Made by a program: the position numbers and the translations under genes. Below, piece by piece: positions 1 through 7,903 of a stretch of 64,000 nucleotides of DNA. Below the pieces are notes generated by a model. It was not told the DNA's origin and searched no databases. It saw nothing but the letters and a program-made list of their open reading frames with translations. Numbering within the stretch: the stretch's first letter is position 1; each line of letters opens with the position of its first letter. The DNA is taken from the NCBI RefSeq assembly GCF_907164575.1, contig NZ_CAJQYY010000002.1, positions 62,001 to 126,000 of the forward strand, written 5' to 3'. This stretch comes from Paraburkholderia gardini (GTDB taxonomy: Bacteria; Pseudomonadota; Gammaproteobacteria; Burkholderiales; Burkholderiaceae).

Positions 1-190
1 CCGCACCCTCGGTTTCGAGCGTCGGGCCCGCGTTCGCGACGGTTTCGCTCACGACGTCGCCGCTCCAGCCGAACCACACGCCGCCGGCGTCCTTGAGCGC
101 GCCGAATACTCCGACGGCCAGTCCGCCTGCCGACCCCTTCGTTTCGGTCGGCGTTGCCACGCGATTCGATACGACGATCAAACGGCCCAT
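1..190 (-). CDS. otsA: Trehalose-6-phosphate synthase, N-terminal fragment (cut by window edge)
   Basis: Only the first 63 residues are in the window; the rest lies beyond base 1. OtsA is a GT20 glycosyltransferase that joins UDP-glucose and glucose-6-phosphate to make trehalose-6-phosphate, a step in compatible-solute synthesis. The visible part carries the family N-terminus: LIVVSNRVA at residues 4-12, the sugar-nucleotide loop SAGGLAVGV near residues 20-28, and GGVWFGWSG near 36-44. The start is an ATG at 188-190, preceded by a strong GGGAGGAC ribosome-binding site. Truncation is due to the window only. The match to the OtsA N-terminus is clear. Confidence 0.93.
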   Translation of the reverse strand, partial: MGRLIVVSNRVATPTETKGSAGGLAVGVFGALKDAGGVWFGWSGDVVSETVANAGPTLETEGA

Positions 191-356
191 ATGGGCGGTC
201 CTCCCTGTTCATGCGGCGCCCGCAAACGCACCGGATTACCGTGCGAGGCGTGGCGGGCGGATCACGCGTGAAGCGTGAAGCTTGCGGCGCGAGAGACGCG
301 CGGCCCGTTACGTCAGGCGACGGCCAACGAAGACCCGGGCGGGCCCTCGGGAAAAC

Positions 357-713
357 TCAGTTGCCTGTCTTGCACGGAAACGCCTTGCCAAGCCCAAGCG
401 AAACCGCGGTGCTGGCGTTGTAGCCCGCGACCATCGGATTGTCCGCGATGTATTTGCGCACGGCGTCGGTCAGCTGCGCCGAACGCGCGTCCTGCGGCAA
501 ACAGAAGTACTGCCCGACGCGCGGCCCGGTCGTGCCGCCGATCGCATCGATGGTGTTGAAGACGCCGTCCGCGGCGCCTTCGATATAGGCCGCGCACGCA
601 CTGCGCGACGCAACGTCGGTCTTCGTGCACAGCTTGTTGAGGTCTCCCCCCGTGAACGCGGCTGCCGACAACGGTACGGCCAGCGCGCTTGCGCAAATCA
701 AAGCCCGCAGCAT
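357..713 (-). CDS. Rap1a/Tai-family small secreted protein
   Basis: A 118-residue protein with a Sec signal peptide (MLRALICASALAVPLSAAA, about residues 1-19), so the mature part should be periplasmic. The mature region has four cysteines in the contexts LC, AC, YFC and FPC, enough for two disulfides, and an acidic YIEGAADGV stretch. This layout fits the Rap1a/Tai domain, named after Serratia type VI immunity proteins but also found in many proteobacterial proteins with no known toxin partner. No effector or type VI gene lies nearby, so an immunity role is not supported. An AAAGGGA ribosome-binding site precedes the ATG. It lies 166 bp upstream of otsA on the same strand. Confidence 0.75.
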   Translation of the reverse strand: MLRALICASALAVPLSAAAFTGGDLNKLCTKTDVASRSACAAYIEGAADGVFNTIDAIGGTTGPRVGQYFCLPQDARSAQLTDAVRKYIADNPMVAGYNASTAVSLGLGKAFPCKTGN

Positions 714-839
714 GGTATCCCTTTTATGTGAGCGGTTTGAGGAGCTGCGTCGAGCGGTCGAGTCTTTGCCCGCCGCGCCGAACCGCCCCGGATCGGCGCG
801 GCACCGGCCGCCGCGCCAAGGCTGCTATTTTGCACTGTT

Positions 840-1607
840 TTACTGCGCCGCTGGGGCGCTGCCGGCCTGCTGCTTCTGCATCTGTTCCATGCGCGCCGTC
901 AGTCCCTTGACCGCGTCCGGTTCCTTGTACTGCTTCGCGAAATCGAGCGCATTCAGGCCGATCTGGTTCTTCACGTTAATGTCGGCGCCGGCGTCGAGCA
1001 GCAGTTTCGCGGTCGAAACATGACCGCCGCGCGCGGCCATCATCAACGGCGTCGTGCCGTTCGGCGAACCGGCGTCGACGTAGGCCGAATACTTGAGCAG
1101 CAGCGTGACGATCGCATCGTTGCCGTTCGCGGCGGCGTAATGCAGCGGTGCCCAGCCCTTCTTGTTGACCTCGGCGCCCTTTGCGATCAGCAGCTTCACG
1201 AAGTCCATGTCGCCGTTCAGCGCGGCCAGCATCATCGCGTTTTCACCGGCCTTGTCGACGATCTCGACGTTGGTCTTCGGATTGTCGACGAGCGCCTGGC
1301 CGACCTGGTCCGATTTCTCGCGGGCGGCGAGCACCAGCAGCGGCATGCCCTGGTCGTCGGTCATGTTCGGATCCATGCCCTGCGAAAGCTGTTTCTTCAC
1401 TTCCTTCACGTCATCGAACTTGACGGCCTTGATCATCGTATCGGCGGGCGCGGCCTGAACCGGCAGCGCGCCGAACACCATGCATGCGAGACCGCCCGCG
1501 AGTGCGAGACGCGCGATGCCGCGCCGCACGGCCGCGGGCGCGCGGTAGCCCGCCGGTGCGCGGACAGCGCCAGCGTCGATCGATGATTGTGTCGGAATAT
1601 TTTTCAT
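840..1607 (-). CDS. Exported ankyrin-repeat protein
   Basis: 255 residues. An Arg-containing N-terminal stretch is followed by a hydrophobic segment (about residues 33-53, ending VQAAPA) that looks like a signal peptide, so the protein is probably periplasmic. Residues about 55-240 form roughly five ankyrin repeats; the clearest are GWAPLHYAAANGN, GTTPLMMAARGGH and GLNALDFAKQY. The C-terminus is a Gln/Ala-rich tail. Ankyrin repeats bind other proteins; the partner here is unknown. It starts about 50 bp after tatD on the same strand and may be co-transcribed with the mltG-tmk-holB-tatD run. The long N-terminus could reflect a start called slightly too early. Confidence 0.85.
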   Translation of the reverse strand: MKNIPTQSSIDAGAVRAPAGYRAPAAVRRGIARLALAGGLACMVFGALPVQAAPADTMIKAVKFDDVKEVKKQLSQGMDPNMTDDQGMPLLVLAAREKSDQVGQALVDNPKTNVEIVDKAGENAMMLAALNGDMDFVKLLIAKGAEVNKKGWAPLHYAAANGNDAIVTLLLKYSAYVDAGSPNGTTPLMMAARGGHVSTAKLLLDAGADINVKNQIGLNALDFAKQYKEPDAVKGLTARMEQMQKQQAGSAPAAQ

Positions 1608-1658
1608 GGATTGCTTCAGGAAACGTCTATATCTATTTGATAGGGATGAATTTTTTCG

Positions 1659-2450
1659 TCAGGCGGATGCCGCTTGGGGAATCCTGAACAGACGAAAGAA
1701 ATTCTGGGTCGTCGCGGCGGCGAGATCGGCTTCGGCCATTTCGCGTTGCTGCGCGATGAAGCGTCCGACATAACTTACGTACGCAGGTTCATTGGGTTTG
1801 CCGCGATACGGCACGGGCGCGAGGTACGGCGAATCGGTTTCGATCAGCAAACGGTCGAGCGGCATGCGGCGCGCGACGTCCTGAACCTCGGTCGCGCTCC
1901 TGAACGTGACGATACCGGAGAGCGACACGTAAAAATTCTGCGCGAGCGCCTTTTCGGCGACATGCCACGGTTCCGTGAAGCAGTGCATCACGCCGCCCGG
2001 GACGCGCGCGTTTTCCTCTTCCATGATGCGCAGCGTGTCTTCCCACGACGAGCGCGTGTGGATGATCAGCGGCTTCATCGTGGCATGCGCGGCGCGGATA
2101 TGCGTGCGAAAACGCTCGCGCTGCCACTCCATGTCATCGATCGAGCGGCCTTCGAGGCGATAGTAGTCGAGCCCGGTCTCGCCGATCGCGACGACCTTCG
2201 GATGCGCCGCCAGTTCGACCAGTTCGGCGAGCGTCGGCTCACGCATGTCCTCGTGATCCGGGTGCACGCCGACCGACGCGTAGACGTTGTCGTACGAATC
2301 CGCGATGTCCAGCACTGAAGGCAGCGTCTCGAGGTCGACGGAAACGCACAGCGCGTGCGTCACCGAGTGCGAACGCATGTTTTCGAGAACCTGCGGCAGA
2401 CGGTCGCCGAGTCCTTCGAAGTTGATGTGGCAGTGCGAGTCGACAAACAT
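1659..2450 (-). CDS. TatD-family metal-dependent hydrolase (YcfH type)
   Basis: 263 residues, the usual length for the family. Metal and active-site motifs are intact: DSHCHIN at residues 4-10, ETGLDYYR, IIHTRSSWEDTL, a VMHCFTEPW histidine, and the C-terminal ETDSPYLAP. These enzymes are TIM-barrel metallohydrolases; E. coli TatD has 3'-5' exonuclease activity. The gene follows holB and a GNAT gene, matching the E. coli order yceG-tmk-holB-ycfH. This makes it the YcfH-type paralogue rather than the TatD of the Tat operon. The substrate is not evident from sequence. Confidence 0.93.
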   Translation of the reverse strand: MFVDSHCHINFEGLGDRLPQVLENMRSHSVTHALCVSVDLETLPSVLDIADSYDNVYASVGVHPDHEDMREPTLAELVELAAHPKVVAIGETGLDYYRLEGRSIDDMEWQRERFRTHIRAAHATMKPLIIHTRSSWEDTLRIMEEENARVPGGVMHCFTEPWHVAEKALAQNFYVSLSGIVTFRSATEVQDVARRMPLDRLLIETDSPYLAPVPYRGKPNEPAYVSYVGRFIAQQREMAEADLAAATTQNFFRLFRIPQAASA

Positions 2451-2513
2451 GGTGATGTCCTGCGGGTTGACGGTGAGTGCGGCGCTCAGGATCGGGGCGT
2501 TTAAACGAAGCGG

Positions 2514-3020
2514 TCAGGCCGCGTGCTCAAGCCGGCGACCGAGGATCACGAGATCGCGCTCGACGCCGTCCAGCACCGCGACGCGCGGCAGCGTGCCCCA
2601 GTCGGTAAAGCCGAAGCTGTGGAACAGCCGCATGCTCGGCTCATTGTGGCCGAACACAAAGCCGAGCACGGTGTCGATCTTCAGCGCCGGCGCGGCTTCC
2701 AGCGAGGCCGCCAGCAGTTTCTTGCCGAGGCCCTTGCCGCGCGCGGCTTCGTCCAGATAGATGCTGACTTCGGCGGTACGCGAGTACGCCGGCCGGCCGT
2801 AGAAGTCCGAAAAACTGAGCCACGCGATCACACGGCCAGCTTCCTCGACCACCCATAGCGGGCGCGTATTCGGCCCGTGCGCGTGAAACCAGGCGTGCCG
2901 GCTCTCGATGCTCACCGGTTCCAGATCGGCCGTGACCTGGCGCGACGGCACCGTCGAGTTGTAGATGGCGACGATGGCGGGCAGGTCGTCGAACGTGGCG
3001 TCGCGGTACGGGAGGCTCAT
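2514..3020 (-). CDS. GNAT family N-acetyltransferase (phosphinothricin/methionine-sulfone type)
   Basis: 168 residues forming one GNAT domain. The acetyl-CoA pyrophosphate loop is RGKGLGKKLL, followed by LGFVFGHNEPSMRLFHSFGF. This arrangement is typical of the PAT/YncA branch, which acetylates the amino group of phosphinothricin, methionine sulfone or related small amines. The N-terminus (YRDATFDDLPAIVAIYN) also fits that branch. It lies between holB and tatD on the same strand, with gaps of 54 and 63 bp, a position often held by pilZ in other proteobacteria. The exact substrate cannot be told from sequence. Confidence 0.88.
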   Translation of the reverse strand: MSLPYRDATFDDLPAIVAIYNSTVPSRQVTADLEPVSIESRHAWFHAHGPNTRPLWVVEEAGRVIAWLSFSDFYGRPAYSRTAEVSIYLDEAARGKGLGKKLLAASLEAAPALKIDTVLGFVFGHNEPSMRLFHSFGFTDWGTLPRVAVLDGVERDLVILGRRLEHAA

Positions 3021-3074
3021 GATTCTGGCAGCTTGAAAGAAGGGAATGCAGTCGGATTGACCGGGTAATAACGA

Positions 3075-4115
3075 CTACGCGAACAGGTCGCGATAGCCCA
3101 GAAAGAGTTCTTCGAACACGAGGCGCGCGTTGAGCGGATGGTTCTCGACGGTGCGCTGGCGCGTGACCGCTTTCTGGAACCGCGCGAACGCGTTGGCATC
3201 GACCGCGCCGGCGCACCGCGCGAGCGCCGCCGACGCGGCCGGGAAATAGCGTGGCGCGCTCGCCGTACGCTGCGCCAGCAGATCGTACAGCCAGCGCTGC
3301 AGCCAGCCGAGCACGAGCGGCACCGGCAGCTTCTGCAGCGTTTCACCGCACGCGAAAGCGTCGCAGTTCGGGCCGGCGGCCAGTTGCCTGAGCGTCCAGT
3401 CGCGCAGCGCGCGGCTGTCGTCGCTGGCGAGCGCGAGCGCGGTGAGCGGCGCACCACCGGCTTCGGCGAGCAGCGCGGGCGCGTCGTCGACGCCCTGCTG
3501 TGCAAGCCACGCCGCCGCGATATCGGGCGCGGGCGTGGTCATCGGCCACTGGCGGCAGCGGCTGACGATGGTCGGCAGCAGACGGTCGACACGTGCCGAA
3601 ACCATCAGGAACACGACGCCGGCCGGCGGTTCTTCGAGCGTTTTCAGCAGCGCGTTGGCGGCAGCGACGTTCAGTGCTTCGGCCGGATACAGCACGACCA
3701 CGCGCGCACCGCCGCGATGCGAACCGACACCGACGAAATCCAGCAGCGCGCGCACCTGTTCGATCCTGATTTCCTTGCTGGGCGCGCGGGTCTTCTTGCC
3801 CTCGTCGGCGTCAGCCTTGTCGGGTTTGGCCTCGTCGGACGCGGCGGACGCGAAACCGGCTTCGGCGGCGAGCGCCTCGGGCAGCACGATCCGGTAGTCC
3901 GGATGATTGCCCTGCGTGAGCCAGTTGCACGCCACGCACGTGCCGCATGGCTCGCCGTTCGCCTGCGGCGCCTCGCACAGCAACCCTTGTGCGAGATGCT
4001 GCGCGAACCGCAGCTTGCCGATGCCGCCTTGCCCGTGAAGCAGCAGCGCATGCGGCCAGTGCGCGCGCAGCTGTTGCAGGCGGTTCCAGTCATCGGTTTG
4101 CCACGGATAGATCAT
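3075..4115 (-). CDS. holB: DNA polymerase III subunit delta'
   Basis: 346 residues. Delta' is a clamp-loader subunit of the polymerase III holoenzyme. The AAA+ N-terminus has the relaxed, non-catalytic P-loop GQGGIGKLR near residue 30. It is followed by a zinc module with cysteines in CEAPQANGEPCGTCVAC, then ALLKTLEEPP and the sensor-like IVSRCRQW. A Lys/Asp-rich insert near residues 90-112 (KPDKADADEGKK) looks like a flexible linker. It follows tmk after 96 bp of very AT-rich DNA that may hold its own promoter. Context (mltG-tmk-holB-tatD) matches E. coli. Confidence 0.95.
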   Translation of the reverse strand: MIYPWQTDDWNRLQQLRAHWPHALLLHGQGGIGKLRFAQHLAQGLLCEAPQANGEPCGTCVACNWLTQGNHPDYRIVLPEALAAEAGFASAASDEAKPDKADADEGKKTRAPSKEIRIEQVRALLDFVGVGSHRGGARVVVLYPAEALNVAAANALLKTLEEPPAGVVFLMVSARVDRLLPTIVSRCRQWPMTTPAPDIAAAWLAQQGVDDAPALLAEAGGAPLTALALASDDSRALRDWTLRQLAAGPNCDAFACGETLQKLPVPLVLGWLQRWLYDLLAQRTASAPRYFPAASAALARCAGAVDANAFARFQKAVTRQRTVENHPLNARLVFEELFLGYRDLFA

Positions 4116-4181
4116 GGTTTCTCTTTTTTACTCAATCGGTTGGCGTCGCCTGCTCATGTGGACTACGAGCATTTGAGCAGC

Positions 4182-4207
4182 AATATAATGGATAATTATA
4201 TTTTTTT
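4182..4207. promoter_or_regulatory. AT-rich inverted repeat between tmk and holB
   Basis: The perfect inverted repeat AATATAAT-GGATA-ATTATATT (4182-4202) runs into a T-tract on the plus strand. It creates TATAAT-type hexamers on both strands in an otherwise GC-rich genome. On the minus strand, TATAAT at 4200-4195 lies about 80 bp before holB and could be its -10 element, but the best -35 candidate (TTGCAA in the tmk 3' end) has a 19-bp spacer. It could equally be a weak terminator or a protein-binding site. Confidence 0.4.
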
Positions 4208-4211
4208 AAAT

Positions 4212-4835
4212 TCAAATACTTGCAATCAAATCTTCAAGCTGGATCTGAATTCTGGGGATGCTCTGCGTTGAGTCGATCACCGCGAAACGATATGGCGCTT
4301 CTTCCACCCGGCGCAGGTATTCGGCGCGTGTGCGGTTGAAAAACGCCTCGGATTCGCTCTCGAAGCGGTCCGGTTCACGCGCGGCGCTGCGGCGTTCGCT
4401 GGCAGTATCGGCCGGAATATCGAAGAGTACCGTCAGATCCGGCTGGAAACCGCCCTGCACCCAGCGCTCCAGCGCTTCGAGCTTGTCGCGCGGCAGACCG
4501 CGGCCGCCGCCCTGGTAGGCGAACGTGGCGTCGCTGAAGCGGTCGGAGAGCACCCAGTCGCCGCGCGCGAGCGCGGGCTCGATCACTTCGGCCAGATGTT
4601 CCCGGCGCGCGGCGAACATCAGCAGCGCCTCGGTTTCGAGGTCCATCGGCTGATGCAGCAGAATGTCCCGCAACGCTTCGCCAAGCTTCGTGCCGCCCGG
4701 CTCACGCGTCATGACGACCGCCCGCCCGCTCGCGGCCACCTTCTCCGACAGCCGGTCGCGAAACCAGGCGAGATGTGTCGTCTTGCCGGCGCCATCGATG
4801 CCCTCGAACGTAATGAATTTGCCCCGCACCATCAT
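4212..4835 (-). CDS. tmk: Thymidylate kinase
   Basis: 207 residues. It phosphorylates dTMP to dTDP with ATP, the committed step to dTTP. The P-loop [11 protein letters not shown] is at residues 9-19, the DR(Y/F) motif appears as [19 protein letters not shown] near residue 95, and a basic LID segment ([12 protein letters not shown]) follows. Its ATG overlaps the stop codon of mltG (shared ATGA), so the two are translationally coupled. A second ATG follows at once, so the start could be one codon later. The order mltG-tmk-holB is conserved in many proteobacteria. Confidence 0.97.
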   Translation of the reverse strand: MMVRGKFITFEGIDGAGKTTHLAWFRDRLSEKVAASGRAVVMTREPGGTKLGEALRDILLHQPMDLETEALLMFAARREHLAEVIEPALARGDWVLSDRFSDATFAYQGGGRGLPRDKLEALERWVQGGFQPDLTVLFDIPADTASERRSAAREPDRFESESEAFFNRTRAEYLRRVEEAPYRFAVIDSTQSIPRIQIQLEDLIASI

Positions 4836-5842
4836 TGACCCCGGATGTATTTGTCGACGGCCTTGTTGTGGGCGTCGAGTGTGTCGGAAAAGATGCTGCT
4901 GCCGTCGCCGCGCGACACGAAGTACAGTGCCGTGGTTTGCGCCGGATTCATCGCGGCCTGCAAGGACGCCACCCCGGGCAGCGCGATCGGCGTAGGCGGC
5001 AGGCCGCGACGCGTATAGGTATTGTAGGGAGTGTCGGTTTGCAGATCGCGCTTCTTCAGGCGCCCCGCGTAATTGTCGCCGAGGCCGTAGATCACCGTCG
5101 GATCGGTCTGCAACGGCATGCCGACCTTCAGCCGGTTCGCGAACACCGCCGCGACCATCGGCCGGTCGGACGTCTTGCCGGTTTCCTTTTCGATGATCGA
5201 CGCCATCGTCAGCGCCTCGTACGGCGTCTTGAACGGCAGGCCCGCGGCGCGCGTGCTCCAGGCTTCGTCGAGCCGCAGCTTCATCAGACGGTACGCGCGG
5301 CGGTACACCTCGATGTCGCTCGTATTCTTGTCGAACAGGTACGTATCGGGGAAAAAGAGACCTTCGCCATTGCCGATCGACGCTTCCGGCGCGCCGATCG
5401 CTTTCATCAGGTCGGCGTCGGTCATACCCGCCGTGTCGTGCTTCAACGCGGGATTCGCATCGATTTCGGCGCGCATGTGGCGAAACGTCCAGCCTTCGAT
5501 GATCGTCGCGACGTATTCGTTGACGTCGCCGCGGGCGATTTTTTGCAGCACCTCGTAAGGCGTGATGCCGGTCTTGAACTCATAGTTGCCGGACTTCAGC
5601 TGGCTTTGCAGACCCAGCACGCGGGTCATCAGCACGAAGAGCTCGGGCTCGACCGGCACACCGCCGCGATTGAGCTGGCCCGTGACGCTGCGCAGGCTGC
5701 TGTGCGGCTTGATCGTGACGTCGAGTTGCGGGGTGCCGAGCTCGACCGGTGTAGTGGCCCAGTGATATCCGCCTGCGATAGCGGCTGCCACCAGCGCAAT
5801 GAGGATAACGCCGGCGATGAAACATTTCTTCAAAAGGGACAT
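4832..5842 (-). CDS. mltG: Endolytic murein transglycosylase
   Basis: 336 residues from the chosen start MSLLKKCF. MltG cuts nascent peptidoglycan glycan strands at the inner membrane. One N-terminal transmembrane helix ([19 protein letters not shown]) is followed by a YceG/MltG domain. The catalytic Glu lies in [11 protein letters not shown], followed by [21 protein letters not shown] and [17 protein letters not shown]. An in-frame ATG at 5869 would add nine residues, but it sits at the edge of a likely -10 hexamer (5875-5870), so the later start is preferred. The 3' end overlaps tmk by 4 bp. Confidence 0.94.
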   Translation of the reverse strand: MSLLKKCFIAGVILIALVAAAIAGGYHWATTPVELGTPQLDVTIKPHSSLRSVTGQLNRGGVPVEPELFVLMTRVLGLQSQLKSGNYEFKTGITPYEVLQKIARGDVNEYVATIIEGWTFRHMRAEIDANPALKHDTAGMTDADLMKAIGAPEASIGNGEGLFFPDTYLFDKNTSDIEVYRRAYRLMKLRLDEAWSTRAAGLPFKTPYEALTMASIIEKETGKTSDRPMVAAVFANRLKVGMPLQTDPTVIYGLGDNYAGRLKKRDLQTDTPYNTYTRRGLPPTPIALPGVASLQAAMNPAQTTALYFVSRGDGSSIFSDTLDAHNKAVDKYIRGQ

Positions 5843-5869
5843 GCGTAACATGGCTGGGGTGGACCCCAT

Positions 5870-5899
5870 ATAATACTTGCTTGCCTAAGCTAAAGTCAG
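5870..5899 (-). promoter_or_regulatory. Candidate sigma-70 promoter for mltG-tmk, with a symmetric -10
   Basis: On the minus strand, CTGACT (5899-5894) is followed after 18 bp by TATTAT (5875-5870). Transcription would start near 5863, before the preferred mltG start at 5842. The same DNA reads TATAAT at 5869-5874 on the plus strand, with GTAACA 18 bp upstream (5845-5850), and could serve ygfZ. Only 79 bp separate the two start codons. Prediction is by eye from hexamers. Confidence 0.45.
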
Positions 5900-5921
5900 A
5901 ATTGACTTCGACCGCGAATCC

Positions 5922-6986
5922 ATGACTGCACCGCTCGCCTCCGCGCCAGGCACGCCGGCAACGGCTCCGGCCGTTCCCGCTTCCCCCGCGCCCGTTTCGT
6001 TTCCGCGTCCCGCCGCAGCCGACTTCGACGCCGTACTCATGCGCGGCGCGTTCATGCCGCTCACGCAGTTTGGCGTGATCGACGCCACCGGCGACGACGC
6101 CGCCACGTTCCTGCACGGCCAGCTCACCAACGACACCCAGCATCTCGATGCCGCGAACGCGCGCCTGTCGGGCTATTGCTCGCCGAAGGGCCGGCTGCTG
6201 GCGTCGTTCCTGACGTGGCGTTGCGGCGAAACCGTGCGCCTGCTGGTTTCGCGCGATATTCAGGCCGCCGTGCAGAAACGGCTCTCGATGTTCGTACTGC
6301 GCGCCAAGGCGAAGCTCACCGACACCACCGCCGAACTGGCTGTGATCGGTTTCGCGGGCGATGTCCGTCCGGCGCTTTCGCTCGTGTTCGACGCGATTCC
6401 CGATGGCGTGCACGTGAAGGTCGACGGCCCGCTGGGTTCGCTCATCCACGTGCCGGACGCGGCCGGACGCCTGCGCTATCTGTGGGTCGGTCCGAAGGCC
6501 GAGGTCGAGGCACGCCTGCCCGCGCTCGACGGGAAGCTCGCGCGCGTGTCGCCGGCCGTGTGGGACTGGCTCGATATCCGCGCGGGTGAGCCGCGCATCA
6601 CGCAGCCGGTGGTCGAGCAGTTCGTGCCGCAGATGGTCAATTTCGACGTGCTCGGCGGCGTCAATTTCCGCAAGGGCTGCTATCCGGGGCAGGAAGTCGT
6701 TGCGCGCAGCCAGTATCGCGGCACGATCAAGCGTCGCACGTCGCTCGCCAATGTCGCGGGTGAACTGGCCGCCGTCGCGCCGGGCGCGGAACTGTTCCAT
6801 TCCGGTGATCCGGGTCAGCCGTGCGGCATGGTGGTCAACGCGGCGTCGGCACCTGAAGGCGGCGTCGACGTGCTGGTCGAGCTCAAGCTCGCCGCGCTCG
6901 AAGGCGGTTCAGTGCATCTCGGCGCCGCCGACGGCCCCGCATTGACGATCCTGCCGCTGCCGTATTCGCTGCCGGCCGAGGTCTGA
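5922..6986 (+). CDS. ygfZ: Folate-binding protein YgfZ (GcvT-like, Fe-S cluster repair)
   Basis: 354 residues. YgfZ/CAF17 proteins bind tetrahydrofolate and support assembly or repair of certain iron-sulfur enzymes, such as MiaB in E. coli. The diagnostic K-G-C-Y-x-G-Q-E signature is present as FRKGCYPGQEVVAR near residues 246-259, with its conserved cysteine. The GcvT-like fold spans most of the protein (LTQFGVIDATGDDAATFLHGQLTND near the N-terminus). The first 35 residues are an Ala/Pro-rich extension and the true start could be further in. It is divergent from mltG, and the NRDE gene follows 69 bp downstream on the same strand. Confidence 0.93.
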   Translation: MTAPLASAPGTPATAPAVPASPAPVSFPRPAAADFDAVLMRGAFMPLTQFGVIDATGDDAATFLHGQLTNDTQHLDAANARLSGYCSPKGRLLASFLTWRCGETVRLLVSRDIQAAVQKRLSMFVLRAKAKLTDTTAELAVIGFAGDVRPALSLVFDAIPDGVHVKVDGPLGSLIHVPDAAGRLRYLWVGPKAEVEARLPALDGKLARVSPAVWDWLDIRAGEPRITQPVVEQFVPQMVNFDVLGGVNFRKGCYPGQEVVARSQYRGTIKRRTSLANVAGELAAVAPGAELFHSGDPGQPCGMVVNAASAPEGGVDVLVELKLAALEGGSVHLGAADGPALTILPLPYSLPAEV

Positions 6987-7055
6987 CGCATTGGCCGCCA
7001 CGACCCGGACGGCTTCGACCCAGGCCTCAAGGGACGGGCTCAAGGCGCCACGCCC

Positions 7056-7880
7056 ATGTGTCTGATCGTCTTCGACTGGCGCCCACAGGCGTCGAGCGGC
7101 GCGCTTTTCACGCTCGCCGCGAATCGTGACGAGTTCCTGCGCCGCACCGCTGACCCGATGCAATGGTGGGCGGATGTGCCCGGTCTGCTGGCGGGACGCG
7201 ATCTCGTCGGCGGCGGCACGTGGCTGGGCGTCACCCGCGATGGCCGGTTCGCCGCGCTCACCAACTATCGCGCGCCGCACGAAATGCGCCCCGATGCGCC
7301 GACGCGCGGCACGCTCGTCAGCACCTGGCTGTCCAGCACGCCCGGCAAGCACGGTGCGCCGCTGGATTATCTGCGGCAGGTCGCGCGCACCGGCGATATC
7401 TACAACGGCTTTAACCTGCTCATCGGTGATTTTGCGCGGCGCGAACTTGGCTGGTACTGCAATCGTTCGGACGCCCCGCCCGTGCTGCTCGAAGCCGGCA
7501 CACACGGCATTTCGAACGCGGTGCTCGATACCCGCTGGCCAAAACTCGTGAAGAAGCGTGCTGAACTCGCGGCGTTCGTAGAGGACGGTCAGGTGCCGCC
7601 GCTCGCGCAGTTGATCGGGATGATGCGCGACCCGCGCCTCGCCCGCGATGACGAGCTGCCTTCGACGGGCATTCCGCTGGAGCGCGAACGCGCGCTGTCG
7701 GCGGCGTTTATCGACACGCCCGAGTACGGCACGCGCGGGACGACCGCGCTGCGGGTGAGCGTCGTCGGAGGCAATACGCTGTCGGTCGAAGCCACCGAAC
7801 GCAGCGACGACAACGGCTCGCACCGCATCACGCGGCCCGGCGATTTCGAGCGGGCTTACACGTTCGACGTTACCGGTTAA
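7056..7880 (+). CDS. NRDE/TANGO2-family protein
   Basis: 274 residues with the family hallmarks: an N-terminal MCLIVF with Cys at position 2, then LAANRDEFLRR (the NRDE motif, residues 24-34), AGRDLVGGGTWLGVTRDGRFAALTNYR split across residues 48-74, and ISNAVLDTRWPK later on. This resembles the Ntn-hydrolase fold, where Cys2 would act as nucleophile after Met removal. The human homologue TANGO2 is linked to metabolic crises and proposed heme or lipid handling; the bacterial function is unsettled. It follows ygfZ on the same strand. The family call is firm, the function is not. Confidence 0.9.
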   Translation: MCLIVFDWRPQASSGALFTLAANRDEFLRRTADPMQWWADVPGLLAGRDLVGGGTWLGVTRDGRFAALTNYRAPHEMRPDAPTRGTLVSTWLSSTPGKHGAPLDYLRQVARTGDIYNGFNLLIGDFARRELGWYCNRSDAPPVLLEAGTHGISNAVLDTRWPKLVKKRAELAAFVEDGQVPPLAQLIGMMRDPRLARDDELPSTGIPLERERALSAAFIDTPEYGTRGTTALRVSVVGGNTLSVEATERSDDNGSHRITRPGDFERAYTFDVTG

Positions 7881-7903
7881 AGCACCTGGCTTCCGCCGCC
7901 GCG

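Noticed and set aside
357..713. Type VI secretion immunity function for the Rap1a-like protein
   Set aside because: No effector or type VI gene is in the window, and the family is broad.
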